Part shown: piece by piece, positions 43,434-51,251 of the stretch
How positions within the stretch are numbered: position 1 is the stretch's first letter
How the letters are laid out: each line of letters begins with the position of its first letter
DNA from: Nocardioides marmorisolisilvae
Lineage (GTDB): Bacteria; Actinomycetota; Actinomycetes; Propionibacteriales; Nocardioidaceae
DNA length: 64,000 bases
NCBI RefSeq assembly: GCF_003725775.1
Contig: NZ_RJSG01000006.1
Location: 179,793-243,792 of the forward strand
Direction: 5' to 3'
The notes under the pieces: model-generated
Seen by the model: the letters and a program-made list of their open reading frames with translations, nothing else
Told to the model about the DNA's origin: nothing
Database searches by the model: none
Program-made: the position numbers and the translations under genes

Positions 43434-43869
43434 TCGGGCTGAGCAGGAACAGCGGGATCTCCCGGTCGGTCTTCGTCTGGTAGGTCGCGTAGGTCGACCA
43501 GGTGTCGACGGCGTGCTGCCACCAGTCCGCGCGCTCGGCGCCGGTGAGCAGCCGGACCGCGTAGGTCTTCTTCACCGCGCCGTCCTGGAGCTCGACCTCG
43601 GGACGCGCCAGGAAGTTGTAGTACCACTCCGGCTGGTCCGGGGCACCGCCCTTGGAGGCGACGGCCAGGTACTCGCCGCCGCGCTCGACGCGCATCACCG
43701 GGTTCTTGCGGAGGTTCCCGGACTTCGCGCCGACCGAGGTGATCACCACGATGGGGTCGCCGGAGTCGCGCAGCGTGTTCGCCTCGGCGCCGTTGGACGC
43801 CTCGAACGCTGCGACCTGCTCGCGGACCCAGTCCGCCTTGCTCGGGACGTACTCGCCTTGAAGGGTCAT
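43426..43869 (-). CDS. Deazaflavin (F420)-dependent nitroreductase family protein (Ddn-like)
   Basis: 147 residues. The split beta-barrel of the Ddn/FDOR-A family is recognised by TSVGAKSGNLRKNPVMRV and YYNFLARPEVELQDG, which bind F420. Members reduce quinones or nitro compounds with F420H2. The next gene upstream, divergently oriented, is menB, so a quinone role would be consistent. It lacks a signal peptide. Confidence 0.85.
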   Translation of the reverse strand: MTLQGEYVPSKADWVREQVAAFEASNGAEANTLRDSGDPIVVITSVGAKSGNLRKNPVMRVERGGEYLAVASKGGAPDQPEWYYNFLARPEVELQDGAVKKTYAVRLLTGAERADWWQHAVDTWSTYATYQTKTDREIPLFLLSPIS

Positions 43870-43914
43870 ACCTGGTCAATGCCCGCGGACCCGCTCCCAT
43901 TCCCGGCCCGTGCT

Positions 43915-43933
43915 GGGTGAGCCGGTCGAAACC
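43915..43933. repeat. Dispersed repeat copy 3, GGGTGAGCCGGTCGAAACC
   Basis: Differs from the consensus at two to three positions. It is intergenic, with its left part in the -35 area of the menB promoter. Confidence 0.5.
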
Positions 43934-43941
43934 CGCCCCGA

Positions 43942-43947
43942 TAGATT
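43942..43947 (+). promoter_or_regulatory. -10 box TAGATT, leaderless promoter for menB
   Basis: TAGATT ends 6 bases before the ATG at 43954. Confidence 0.5.
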
Positions 43948-43953
43948 CCGGTC

Positions 43954-44889
43954 ATGAGCGCGATCGACGGAGTCAGCGACATCTTCGACCCGGCCGACTG
44001 GGACGACGTCCCCGGCTTCGAGGACCTGACCGACCTGACCTACCACCGGGCGAAGGCGCACGGCACCGTGCGGATCGCGTTCGACCGTCCGGACGTCCTC
44101 AACGCGTTCCGCCCGCACACCGTCGACGAGCTGCTGCGCACCCTCGAGCACGCCCGCACCTCCGCCGACGTCGGCTGCGTGCTGCTCACCGGCAACGGGC
44201 CGAGCACCAAGAACGGCAAGCACGCGTTCTGCACCGGTGGCGACCAGCGGATTCGCGGCAAGGCCGGGTACCAGTACGAGACCGCCGGGCACGACGACGA
44301 GGGTGCGCCACCGAACCCCATCGACGCCGCCCGGCTGGCCCGGCTGCACATCCTGGAGTGCCAGCGGCTGATCCGGTTCATGCCGAAGATCGTGATCTCC
44401 GTCGTGAACGGCTGGGCGGCTGGCGGCGGGCACTCGCTGCACGTGGTCAGCGACCTGACCCTGGCCAGCGCCGAGCACGGTCGGTTCAAGCAGACCGATG
44501 CCGACGTCGGTTCCTTCGACGGCGGGTTCGGGTCGGCGTACCTGGCGCGTCAGGTCGGTCAGAAGTTCGCGCGCGAGATCTTCTTCCTGGCCCAGGAGTA
44601 CTCGGCCGAGGACGGCGTCCGGATGGGCACCGTCAACAAGGCGGTCCCGCACGCGGAGCTCGAGAAGACGGCGCTGGAGTGGGGTCGCCTGATCAACGGC
44701 AAGAGCCCCACCGCCCAACGGATGCTGAAGTACTCGTTCAACCTGATCGACGACGGCCTGGTCGGCCAGCAGCTCTTCGCCGGCGAGACCACCCGCCTGG
44801 CCTACATGACCGACGAGGCGCAGGAGGGCCGCGACCAGTTCCTGGAGAAGCGCGAGCCGGACTGGTCGCCGTACCCCTGGTACTACTGA
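43954..44889 (+). CDS. menB: 1,4-dihydroxy-2-naphthoyl-CoA synthase
   Basis: 311 residues, as in mycobacteria, longer than E. coli MenB at the N-terminus. The crotonase core has NGKHAFCTGGDQRIRG for the oxyanion hole and CoA. GRFKQTDADVGSFDGGFGSAYLARQVG carries the active-site Asp (FKQTDADVGSFDGG is enough to identify it). The C-terminal EKREPDWSPYPWYY is diagnostic. It closes the second ring of the naphthoquinone in menaquinone synthesis. The other men genes are not in the window. The end overlaps the convergent murJ-like gene by 7 bases. Confidence 0.95.
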   Translation: MSAIDGVSDIFDPADWDDVPGFEDLTDLTYHRAKAHGTVRIAFDRPDVLNAFRPHTVDELLRTLEHARTSADVGCVLLTGNGPSTKNGKHAFCTGGDQRIRGKAGYQYETAGHDDEGAPPNPIDAARLARLHILECQRLIRFMPKIVISVVNGWAAGGGHSLHVVSDLTLASAEHGRFKQTDADVGSFDGGFGSAYLARQVGQKFAREIFFLAQEYSAEDGVRMGTVNKAVPHAELEKTALEWGRLINGKSPTAQRMLKYSFNLIDDGLVGQQLFAGETTRLAYMTDEAQEGRDQFLEKREPDWSPYPWYY

Positions 44890-46517
44890 CGGCGCAGCGC
44901 TGTCGCGAGTACCCGCAGCTCGGGTACCCGGAGAGTCCTCGCCGCCGCCAGGAACACGCTGCCGAAGACGGCCACCTCGGCGGCGGTCAGGAGCAAGGCG
45001 TCTGCCTTCGAGGTCGGTGACAGCACCCACTGCCCGGTCGTCAGGCGAACCGCGAGCAGGCAGATGATCGCGGCCAGGGCCGCGCTCAGCCCGATCCGGG
45101 TGAGCGTGCCTGCTGCCGGGCGGGCGCTCCCGACGCCGAGCCGGCGACGCAGCGCCGACCACGAGAGTGCCGATCCCACGGCGTAGGCGACCGCGTACGC
45201 GGTGGCGAGCGCGGGCGCGGTCAGGGCCCGATCGGTGGCGCCGACGAGGACGACCGCGAGGCCGAGGTCGACCACGCCGATCACCGCCTGGATGCCGAGG
45301 ATGACCCGGTTGGCCTCGAGCGCGTAGAGACCGCGCAGCGCGACGTAGTGGGCGGTGAAGAACAGCAGCGCAACGGCGAAGCAGGCCAGGGTCGGGGCGA
45401 ACAGCTGCGAGGACCCGGTGCCGGTCCCGTAGCCCCAGACGAGGTCGGCGACCGAGGGCGAGAGCAGGGCGAGCAGCACCGAGACCGGCACGATCGCCAG
45501 CATCACCAGCCGCAGTGCGGACGTCAGTCGTGCGGCCAGCTCGTGCCGGTCATCGCTCGACGCCAGCAGTGCGAGCCCGGGCAGGCTGGCCGTCATCAGC
45601 GAGACGGTGACGACCGCGTGCGGCGCCATGATGAGCAGGTAGGCGGAGGAGTAGATCGTGTACCCGGTGCCGGCTGATCCGCCGGCGCAGCCGGCGCCGG
45701 CGGTCCCGCTGGTGGCCAGCCGCACGATGCCGGCGTAGACGACCTGGTTCGTCAGCACGACGGCGATGGTCCAGCCGCCGAGTCGCAGGGTGGTGCGCAT
45801 CCGGGGCGACAGCAGCCGCAGCGTGGGCCGGTAGTGGATCCCGGCCCGGCGCAGGTACGGGACGAGGGCCGCGCACTGGACGACGACGCCGAGGGTGGTG
45901 CCGAGTCCGAGCAGCAGCACCTGCCCGTCGCTGTACCCGCCGCAGCGGGTGGTGCTCGTGCCGAAGGTGCCGAGGTAGGTCGCGAGGACGCCGATCGCGA
46001 CGAGGTTGTTCAGCACCGGCGCCCACATCATCGGCCCGAAGACACCGCGCGAGTTCAGGATCTGGCCGAGCAGCGCGAAGACCCCGTAGAAGAAGATCTG
46101 CGGCAGGCAGCAGAAGGCGAGGGCGACTGCCGAGCGGTACTGGTCCGCGAGCTCGGGCCGGGTCAGTGCGGTGGTCACGAAGGCGCGCAGCACCAGCGGA
46201 GCGGCGAGGGTGACCGCGACCGTCGCGGCCAGCAGGACCGCACCGAACAGGGTGATGACCTGGTTGACGTACTCCGGTCCGTCACCGCTGCGGTGCGCAC
46301 GGACGAGCTGCGGGACAAGCACGGCGTTGACGACGCCGGCCCCGAGCAGCACGACCAGCAGGTTGGGGATCGTGTTCGCGATCGCGAACACGTCGGCGTG
46401 CAGCCCGTTGCCCAGAGCGGCGACGAGCAGGATCGACCGCCCGTACCCGGTGAGGCGTGCCGCGGTTGTCGCGAGAGCCATCCGGACACCGGCCCGGGCC
46501 TCGCGCTCGACCGTCAC
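44883..46517 (-). CDS. MurJ/MviN-type lipid II (polyprenyl-linked glycan) flippase
   Basis: 544 residues from a GTG start. 13-14 membrane segments. It begins with RMALATTAARLTGYGRSI and VFAIANTIPNLLVVLLGAGVVNAVLVP, which are MurJ block signatures, and LNSRGVFGPMMWAPVLNNLVAIG matches the central one. Actinobacterial housekeeping MurJ usually has a long cytoplasmic tail that this one lacks, so it may be a second paralogue serving the nearby glycan locus; this is inference. A -10 box 6 bases before the GTG suggests leaderless expression. Confidence 0.85.
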   Translation of the reverse strand: MTVEREARAGVRMALATTAARLTGYGRSILLVAALGNGLHADVFAIANTIPNLLVVLLGAGVVNAVLVPQLVRAHRSGDGPEYVNQVITLFGAVLLAATVAVTLAAPLVLRAFVTTALTRPELADQYRSAVALAFCCLPQIFFYGVFALLGQILNSRGVFGPMMWAPVLNNLVAIGVLATYLGTFGTSTTRCGGYSDGQVLLLGLGTTLGVVVQCAALVPYLRRAGIHYRPTLRLLSPRMRTTLRLGGWTIAVVLTNQVVYAGIVRLATSGTAGAGCAGGSAGTGYTIYSSAYLLIMAPHAVVTVSLMTASLPGLALLASSDDRHELAARLTSALRLVMLAIVPVSVLLALLSPSVADLVWGYGTGTGSSQLFAPTLACFAVALLFFTAHYVALRGLYALEANRVILGIQAVIGVVDLGLAVVLVGATDRALTAPALATAYAVAYAVGSALSWSALRRRLGVGSARPAAGTLTRIGLSAALAAIICLLAVRLTTGQWVLSPTSKADALLLTAAEVAVFGSVFLAAARTLRVPELRVLATALRRQ

Positions 46518-46523
46518 CCGAGG

Positions 46524-46529
46524 AGGATA
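46524..46529 (-). promoter_or_regulatory. -10 box TATCCT, leaderless promoter for the MurJ-like gene
   Basis: Minus-strand TATCCT ends 6 bases before the GTG at 46517. Confidence 0.5.
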
Positions 46530-46576
46530 ACGAGGAAGACCGCGTAAGACCAGGGAAGAACGCCCGTGAGGCTGCC

Positions 46577-47023
46577 ATGACGAGAAAGAGCATGGCTGCA
46601 GCGTTCGCGACGACCCTCCTGGTGGGTGCGGGACTGGCGGTGATGACGCCCGGGCCGGCCCAGGCCGTGGTCGCCTGTCCCGCGGGGGTGTGGAACTACC
46701 ACCAGACGATGACCGGAGGCTGCGGCTACGGCCAGTGGTCCAGCGGCGAGAACAGCTCGGGTGATGCCTGGTTCAAGCTCTCCGGCCAGGTCGGGGACAA
46801 CAAGGCGGACGGCTCCTGCGCGCGTGTCGAGGTGCACACCCGGGTCGCGTTCGCGCCGGACTCGACGCAGACCTACAAGGCCTGCGGGAACGCGACGCGG
46901 ACGGCGATCAGCTTCAGCGACACCGACACGGCGACCGGCGCCACCGGGTCGGTCCAGGCGTGGTCGGTGCGGCTGTGCGTCGGCGACTCGTGCACCGCCT
47001 ACAAGGACTACGAACCGCGGTAG
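46577..47023 (+). CDS. Small Cys-rich secreted protein
   Basis: 148 residues. The signal peptide is 1-30 (cleavage after AQA). The mature protein has seven Cys, among them CPAGVW, GGCGYG, GSCARV, KACGN and LCVGDSC, so up to three disulfides are possible. The sequence looks like an all-beta domain. It ends one base before the convergent glycosyltransferase stop. A GAGG Shine-Dalgarno lies at 46568-46571. No family was recognised. Confidence 0.7.
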   Translation: MTRKSMAAAFATTLLVGAGLAVMTPGPAQAVVACPAGVWNYHQTMTGGCGYGQWSSGENSSGDAWFKLSGQVGDNKADGSCARVEVHTRVAFAPDSTQTYKACGNATRTAISFSDTDTATGATGSVQAWSVRLCVGDSCTAYKDYEPR

Positions 47024-48124
47024 CTAGCCGACCAGCGAGTCGAGGTAGTCGACGAAGTCCTTCGACAGGCGGGTCCAGTCGAGGTGCTCACGTGCGTAGG
47101 CATGACCACGCGCTCCCATCGCCCGCCGTTCCTCGGGGTGAGCGTCCAGGTGCAGGACCGCGTCCACGACCGTAGCCGGATCGGCCCGGTCGTCCTGGAA
47201 CGGGATCACGACGCCGGCGGCGGCGCCTTCGACGAGGGCAGCCGCCGCCGGGAGTGCCGTGGTGATCGCCGGGACGCCGTGAGCGAGGTACTCGGCCACC
47301 TTGGTCGGCAGCGAGACCCGGTAGTTCGGCTGGTCGTGCAGCAGGGACAGCCCCGCCAGCGCACCGTCGAGGACCGCCATCGCCTCGCCGTACGGGCGGA
47401 ACCCCAGCCACTCGACACCCTCCGGTGCGTCGGCGAGCAGCGCGGCCGAGGCGGTGTCCGCGGGGCCGACCAGCTGGAGCCGGATCCGACCTGAGGTCCG
47501 CTCGTGGAGCAGGGCGCCGGTCGCGATCAGCTCCGCAGCACCCCGCGGCCCGGTCAGGTGGCCGACGTAGACCACCCGCGGCTCGTCCGGCGGCGTCGCC
47601 TGCGGCGGCACGACGGTGGTGTTCGGGACGACCGGGTGGGTGCCGGTGAACCGGGACCGGTAGCCCTCCTCGGCGAGCATCAGGTGCACCCGGCGTTCGG
47701 CGTACTTCTCCACGCCGCGGATGCAGGCGGCTGCCGGGCGGGCCAACCAGGTCGGCAGCCACGGCTTCATGCCGACGGCGGCCGCGGTGTCCTCGTGCAC
47801 GTCCCAGACCACCGGCGGGAGCTTCAGCCCGCGGGTCGAGAGCAGCAGCTCGGGGTCGTGGAGCAGGACCACGTCGGCGTCGACCGCGCGGTCGCGCAGC
47901 AGCGCCCGCGCCGCCCGGATCGCCTTGAGCCTCCGCCGGCCCTGGGCCCTCGGCAGGTCGACCGTGGTCAGTCCCGGGGCGGCGACCTGCTCGATGCCGT
48001 AGCCGGTGAACGGTGCCGCGTAGGTGACCTGCCACCCGGCCGTGAGGAGCGCCTCGATCTCGCGCTTGCGGATCCGGGCGTCCTCGGGGTGGTGCACGAC
48101 CGTCACCACGAGTGCACGGTTCAC
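47024..48124 (-). CDS. GT4-type glycosyltransferase
   Basis: 366 residues from a GTG start 10 bases after the ABC ATPase stop. The N-terminal Rossmann domain opens NRALVVTVVHHPEDARIRKREIEALL. VVYVGHLTGPRGAAELI and GALAGLSLLHDQPNYRVSLPTKVAEYLAHGVPAI carry the nucleotide-sugar site (E-x7-E equivalent is less clear; PTKVAEYLAHG is typical). It adds a sugar to the glycan made by this locus. It is the last gene of the left arm. Confidence 0.85.
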   Translation of the reverse strand: MNRALVVTVVHHPEDARIRKREIEALLTAGWQVTYAAPFTGYGIEQVAAPGLTTVDLPRAQGRRRLKAIRAARALLRDRAVDADVVLLHDPELLLSTRGLKLPPVVWDVHEDTAAAVGMKPWLPTWLARPAAACIRGVEKYAERRVHLMLAEEGYRSRFTGTHPVVPNTTVVPPQATPPDEPRVVYVGHLTGPRGAAELIATGALLHERTSGRIRLQLVGPADTASAALLADAPEGVEWLGFRPYGEAMAVLDGALAGLSLLHDQPNYRVSLPTKVAEYLAHGVPAITTALPAAAALVEGAAAGVVIPFQDDRADPATVVDAVLHLDAHPEERRAMGARGHAYAREHLDWTRLSKDFVDYLDSLVG

Positions 48125-48134
48125 CGAGCCGACC

Positions 48135-49097
48135 TCACAGAGCGGACTGCGACGCGTTCGAGTCGGTGGTGGCCTGCTGCGAGGGAGGCTGGGGGGCGGG
48201 ATCGGTGCCGGGCTCGGCCGGCTCGATCGGTGCCTCGGCGGTCTCGGCCGCCGCGGCTGCCGCGGCGGCACCGCCGGGTCGCACCTTCCGCGCCGGGAGG
48301 TCATCGTCGTCGTCGGTGTCGAAGCGCCGGGACGAGAGGTTCCGCGCCGTGGGGATGCCCGTCCGCTCGGCGTACTCGTCGAGCACGTCGTCGGTCGGCC
48401 CGTCCATCTCGATCAGACCCTTGTTGATCCAGATGACCCGGTCGCACATGCCCCGGATCGTCGACATCGAGTGGCTGACCAGCAGCACCGTGCCGGCGTG
48501 CTCGACGATCTCGTCGACGCGCTGCCGACTGCGCTGGCGGAAGTCGACGTCGCCGGTCGCCAGCGCTTCGTCGATGAGCAGGATGTCGGGGCGCGAGGCG
48601 GTCGAGATCGCGAACCGGAGCCGCGCGCTCATCCCCGAGGAGTAGGCGCGCATCGGCAGGTGCATGAACTCGCCGATCCCGGCCAGCTCGACGGTCTCGT
48701 CGTAACGCGCCCGGACCTCGGCCGGGGACAGGCCGAGGGCAAGACCGCCGAGGATGACGTTGCGCTCGCCGGTCATGTCCTTGATCAGCGCGGCGTTGAC
48801 GCCGAGGAGCGAGGCGGTGCCGTCGGTCCAGATGCTGCCCTTGGTCGGCGGGAGCGATCCGGCGAGGGCACGCAGCAGCGTGCTCTTGCCGGAACCGTTG
48901 TGGCCGATGATGCCGATCGACTCGCCGTGGTGGGCGACGAACGAGACACCGCGGACGGCCTTGACCACGTCGACGGCACCGACGTGGCGCCGCAGGTTGG
49001 CCCACTTGGAGGTGGCGTTGAGGCGGCGACCACCGAAGGTCCGGTAGTGGATGTGGACGTCGTCGACGACGAGCGCGGGGCGGGTGGAGTCAGCCAC
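48135..49097 (-). CDS. Wzt/TagH-type polysaccharide ABC exporter ATPase
   Basis: 320 residues. Walker A is GHNGSGKST (65-73), the signature is YSSGMSARLRF, Walker B is DILLIDE, and the H-loop is VSHSM. The insert ahead of Walker A (WANLRRHVGAVDVVKAVRGVSF) is typical of Wzt/TagH. Classical Wzt has a C-terminal sugar-binding domain; here the core is followed by about 60 residues of low complexity (an Asp run, an Ala run, then Pro/Gln/Ser-rich), so no such domain exists. It pairs with the permease whose end it overlaps by 8 bases. Confidence 0.9.
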   Translation of the reverse strand: MADSTRPALVVDDVHIHYRTFGGRRLNATSKWANLRRHVGAVDVVKAVRGVSFVAHHGESIGIIGHNGSGKSTLLRALAGSLPPTKGSIWTDGTASLLGVNAALIKDMTGERNVILGGLALGLSPAEVRARYDETVELAGIGEFMHLPMRAYSSGMSARLRFAISTASRPDILLIDEALATGDVDFRQRSRQRVDEIVEHAGTVLLVSHSMSTIRGMCDRVIWINKGLIEMDGPTDDVLDEYAERTGIPTARNLSSRRFDTDDDDDLPARKVRPGGAAAAAAAAETAEAPIEPAEPGTDPAPQPPSQQATTDSNASQSAL

Positions 49098-49986
49098 GGG
49101 CGTACTTCTCCTCCGCGCGCCAGAAGAAGATGAACCCCAGGGCCAGCGTGCCGAAGGCCCAGCCGAATCCCCAGAGCCAGGCGTCGAGGGTCACCTGCGT
49201 CTCCTCCAGCAGGGCGCCGCGGCCCAGCTCGAGGTAGATCGCGATCGGCTGGTGGCTGAGCACGTTGCCGATCGTGACGTGGTTCCCGACGTAGTGGCTG
49301 ATCGAGAAGAACACGCCCGAGGTGTACATCAGGGCGCGCAGCACGAACGGCACCAGGCGGCCGAAGTCGCGGAACTGGACGACCATCCGGGCGAAGAAGA
49401 ACGCGAACCCGGTGCCGAAGATCCACTGCAGGATGACGGCGAACGGGAGCAGCAGCCAGCTGGCCTGGAAGTGCTCACCCGAGCCGATCACCACCACGAT
49501 CATCACGAAGATCGCCGGGATCAGGGTGAACAGCTCGGCGAGCACCGTCGCCGCCGGCAGCACCGCACGCGGGAACTGCAGCGACCCGATCAGCTCCTGG
49601 TTCATGCTGATCGACTTGGCGCCCTGGGAGATGCAGGCCGTGGAGAAGTGGTACAGGAAGACGCCGACCACCAGGAAGCCCACGAAGTTGTGGATGCCGC
49701 GGCTGGTGTTGAGCAGCACGCCGAAGATCAGCAGGTAGACGCACGCCCACAGCGCCGGGGTGATGATCGCCCAGAGCTGGCCGAGGTAGCCGCCCTGGTT
49801 GCGGATGTAGGCCTTCGACGCCGCCAGCGACACGATGAAGTGCCGGCGCTGCCAGGTCTGCTGGAGGTAGACCTTGAGCGGCGGCCGGACGCCGACGGGG
49901 GTGAGCCCGTGCTCGGCCGCGTAGGCCGAGAGCTCACCCGGCGCGTAGACGCCTGCCGGGTCCGCGGACGGGGTCGTGGTGCTCAC
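49090..49986 (-). CDS. Wzm/TagG-type polysaccharide ABC exporter permease
   Basis: 298 residues from GTG 49986 (GTGA overlap with the dehydrogenase). Six membrane helices. AYIRNQGGYLGQLWAIITPALWACVYLLIFG is the ABC-2 type start (YLGQLWAIITPAL is the key part). YTSGVFFSISHYVGNHV is the late conserved loop. It moves a lipid-linked glycan across the membrane with the ATPase next to it. Confidence 0.9.
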   Translation of the reverse strand: MSTTTPSADPAGVYAPGELSAYAAEHGLTPVGVRPPLKVYLQQTWQRRHFIVSLAASKAYIRNQGGYLGQLWAIITPALWACVYLLIFGVLLNTSRGIHNFVGFLVVGVFLYHFSTACISQGAKSISMNQELIGSLQFPRAVLPAATVLAELFTLIPAIFVMIVVVIGSGEHFQASWLLLPFAVILQWIFGTGFAFFFARMVVQFRDFGRLVPFVLRALMYTSGVFFSISHYVGNHVTIGNVLSHQPIAIYLELGRGALLEETQVTLDAWLWGFGWAFGTLALGFIFFWRAEEKYARG

Positions 49987-51251
49987 AGCCGATGTGCCTG
50001 CGTTCCCGCGGTCGCGCCGCGGGTGTCGAAGAACAGCTGGGACTTGCTCGCCAGGTCGGCCGGCGCGTAGGCGGTGTGCGCCTGCACCAGGATCACCAGG
50101 TCGGCCGCGGCCAGCGCTGCGTCGAGGTCCTCGGCCCGGGTGACCGGGACGCCCGGGCGCCAGTCGAGCACGTGCGGGTCGTGGTAGCTGATCACCGCGC
50201 CGAGCTGCTCCAGCTGGCGGGCCAGCGGAACGGCTGGCGACTCGCGCTGGTCGGCGATGTCGGGCTTGTAGGTCACGCCGAGCATGAGCACCGACGCGCC
50301 GCGGATCGCCTTGCTGTGGTCGTTGAGGAGGTTCTGCGCCCGGTGCGCGACGTACGCCGGCATGGTCGCGTTGATCTCCTCGGCGAGCTCCACGAAGCGG
50401 AACGGGTAGCCGAGCTTCGCGCGCACGTTGTGGGAGAGGTAGTTCGGGTCGATCGGGATGCAGTGACCGCCGACGCCGGGACCCGGGTAGAACGCCTGGA
50501 AGCCGAACGGCTTGGTGCTCGCGCAGCGGATGACGTCCCACAGGTCGATGTCGAGCTCGTGGCAGAACCGCGCCATCTCGTTGACCAGGGCGATGTTGAT
50601 GTGCCGGTAGGTGTTCTCCAGCAGCTTCGCGGTCTCGGCCTCCTTGGCACCGGTCGCCTGCACGACGGTGGTGACGAACTTGCCGTAGAAGTTGGCCGCC
50701 CGGGCGGTCGAGTCGGCGTCCAGGCCGCCGACCACCTTCGGGGTGTTGGCCAGACCCCAGGTCGGGTTGCCGGGGTCGATGCGCTCGGGGGAGAAGGCGA
50801 GGTGGAAGTCGGTGCCCGCGGCCAGACCGGAGGCCTCCTCGAGCATCGGCTTGACGACCTCCTCGGTGGTGCCCGGGTAGGTGGTCGACTCGAGGACGAC
50901 GAGCTGGCCGGCACGCAGGTGGGCGCCGATCGCGGTGACCGCGGACTTCACGGCGCCCAGGTCGGGTCCGCCGGCCTCGCCGAGCGGCGTCGGCACGCAG
51001 ATGACCACGGTGTCGGCGTCGGCGATGACGCTCGCGTCGGTGGTGGCCGTGAACCCGGCGCCGACCATCGCGGCGATGTCGCCGTCACTCAGGTCGTCGA
51101 CGTGGGACCGGCCGGAGTTCAGCCCGTCGACGATCGCAGTGGTGACGTCGAGTCCGACGACCTTCAGTCCGGCCGTGGTGGCCTCCTTCGCCAGCGGCAG
51201 GCCCACGTAGCCCAGTCCGATGACGACCAGGTCGGTCGATGCTGCGGTCAT
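49983..51251 (-). CDS. wecC: UDP-ManNAc dehydrogenase-type nucleotide-sugar dehydrogenase
   Basis: 422 residues. NAD-binding VVIGLGYVGLPLAKEA, then FSPERIDPGNP and the catalytic Cys in GPGVGGHCIPIDPNY. The C-terminal domain has VLMLGVTYKPDIADQRESP. The enzyme oxidises UDP-ManNAc (or a related UDP-HexNAc) to the uronic acid with two NAD+. The epimerase at 52962 makes the expected substrate, which supports the WecC assignment over UDP-glucose dehydrogenase. Coupled to both neighbours by 4-bp overlaps. Confidence 0.85.
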   Translation of the reverse strand: MTAASTDLVVIGLGYVGLPLAKEATTAGLKVVGLDVTTAIVDGLNSGRSHVDDLSDGDIAAMVGAGFTATTDASVIADADTVVICVPTPLGEAGGPDLGAVKSAVTAIGAHLRAGQLVVLESTTYPGTTEEVVKPMLEEASGLAAGTDFHLAFSPERIDPGNPTWGLANTPKVVGGLDADSTARAANFYGKFVTTVVQATGAKEAETAKLLENTYRHINIALVNEMARFCHELDIDLWDVIRCASTKPFGFQAFYPGPGVGGHCIPIDPNYLSHNVRAKLGYPFRFVELAEEINATMPAYVAHRAQNLLNDHSKAIRGASVLMLGVTYKPDIADQRESPAVPLARQLEQLGAVISYHDPHVLDWRPGVPVTRAEDLDAALAAADLVILVQAHTAYAPADLASKSQLFFDTRGATAGTQAHRL

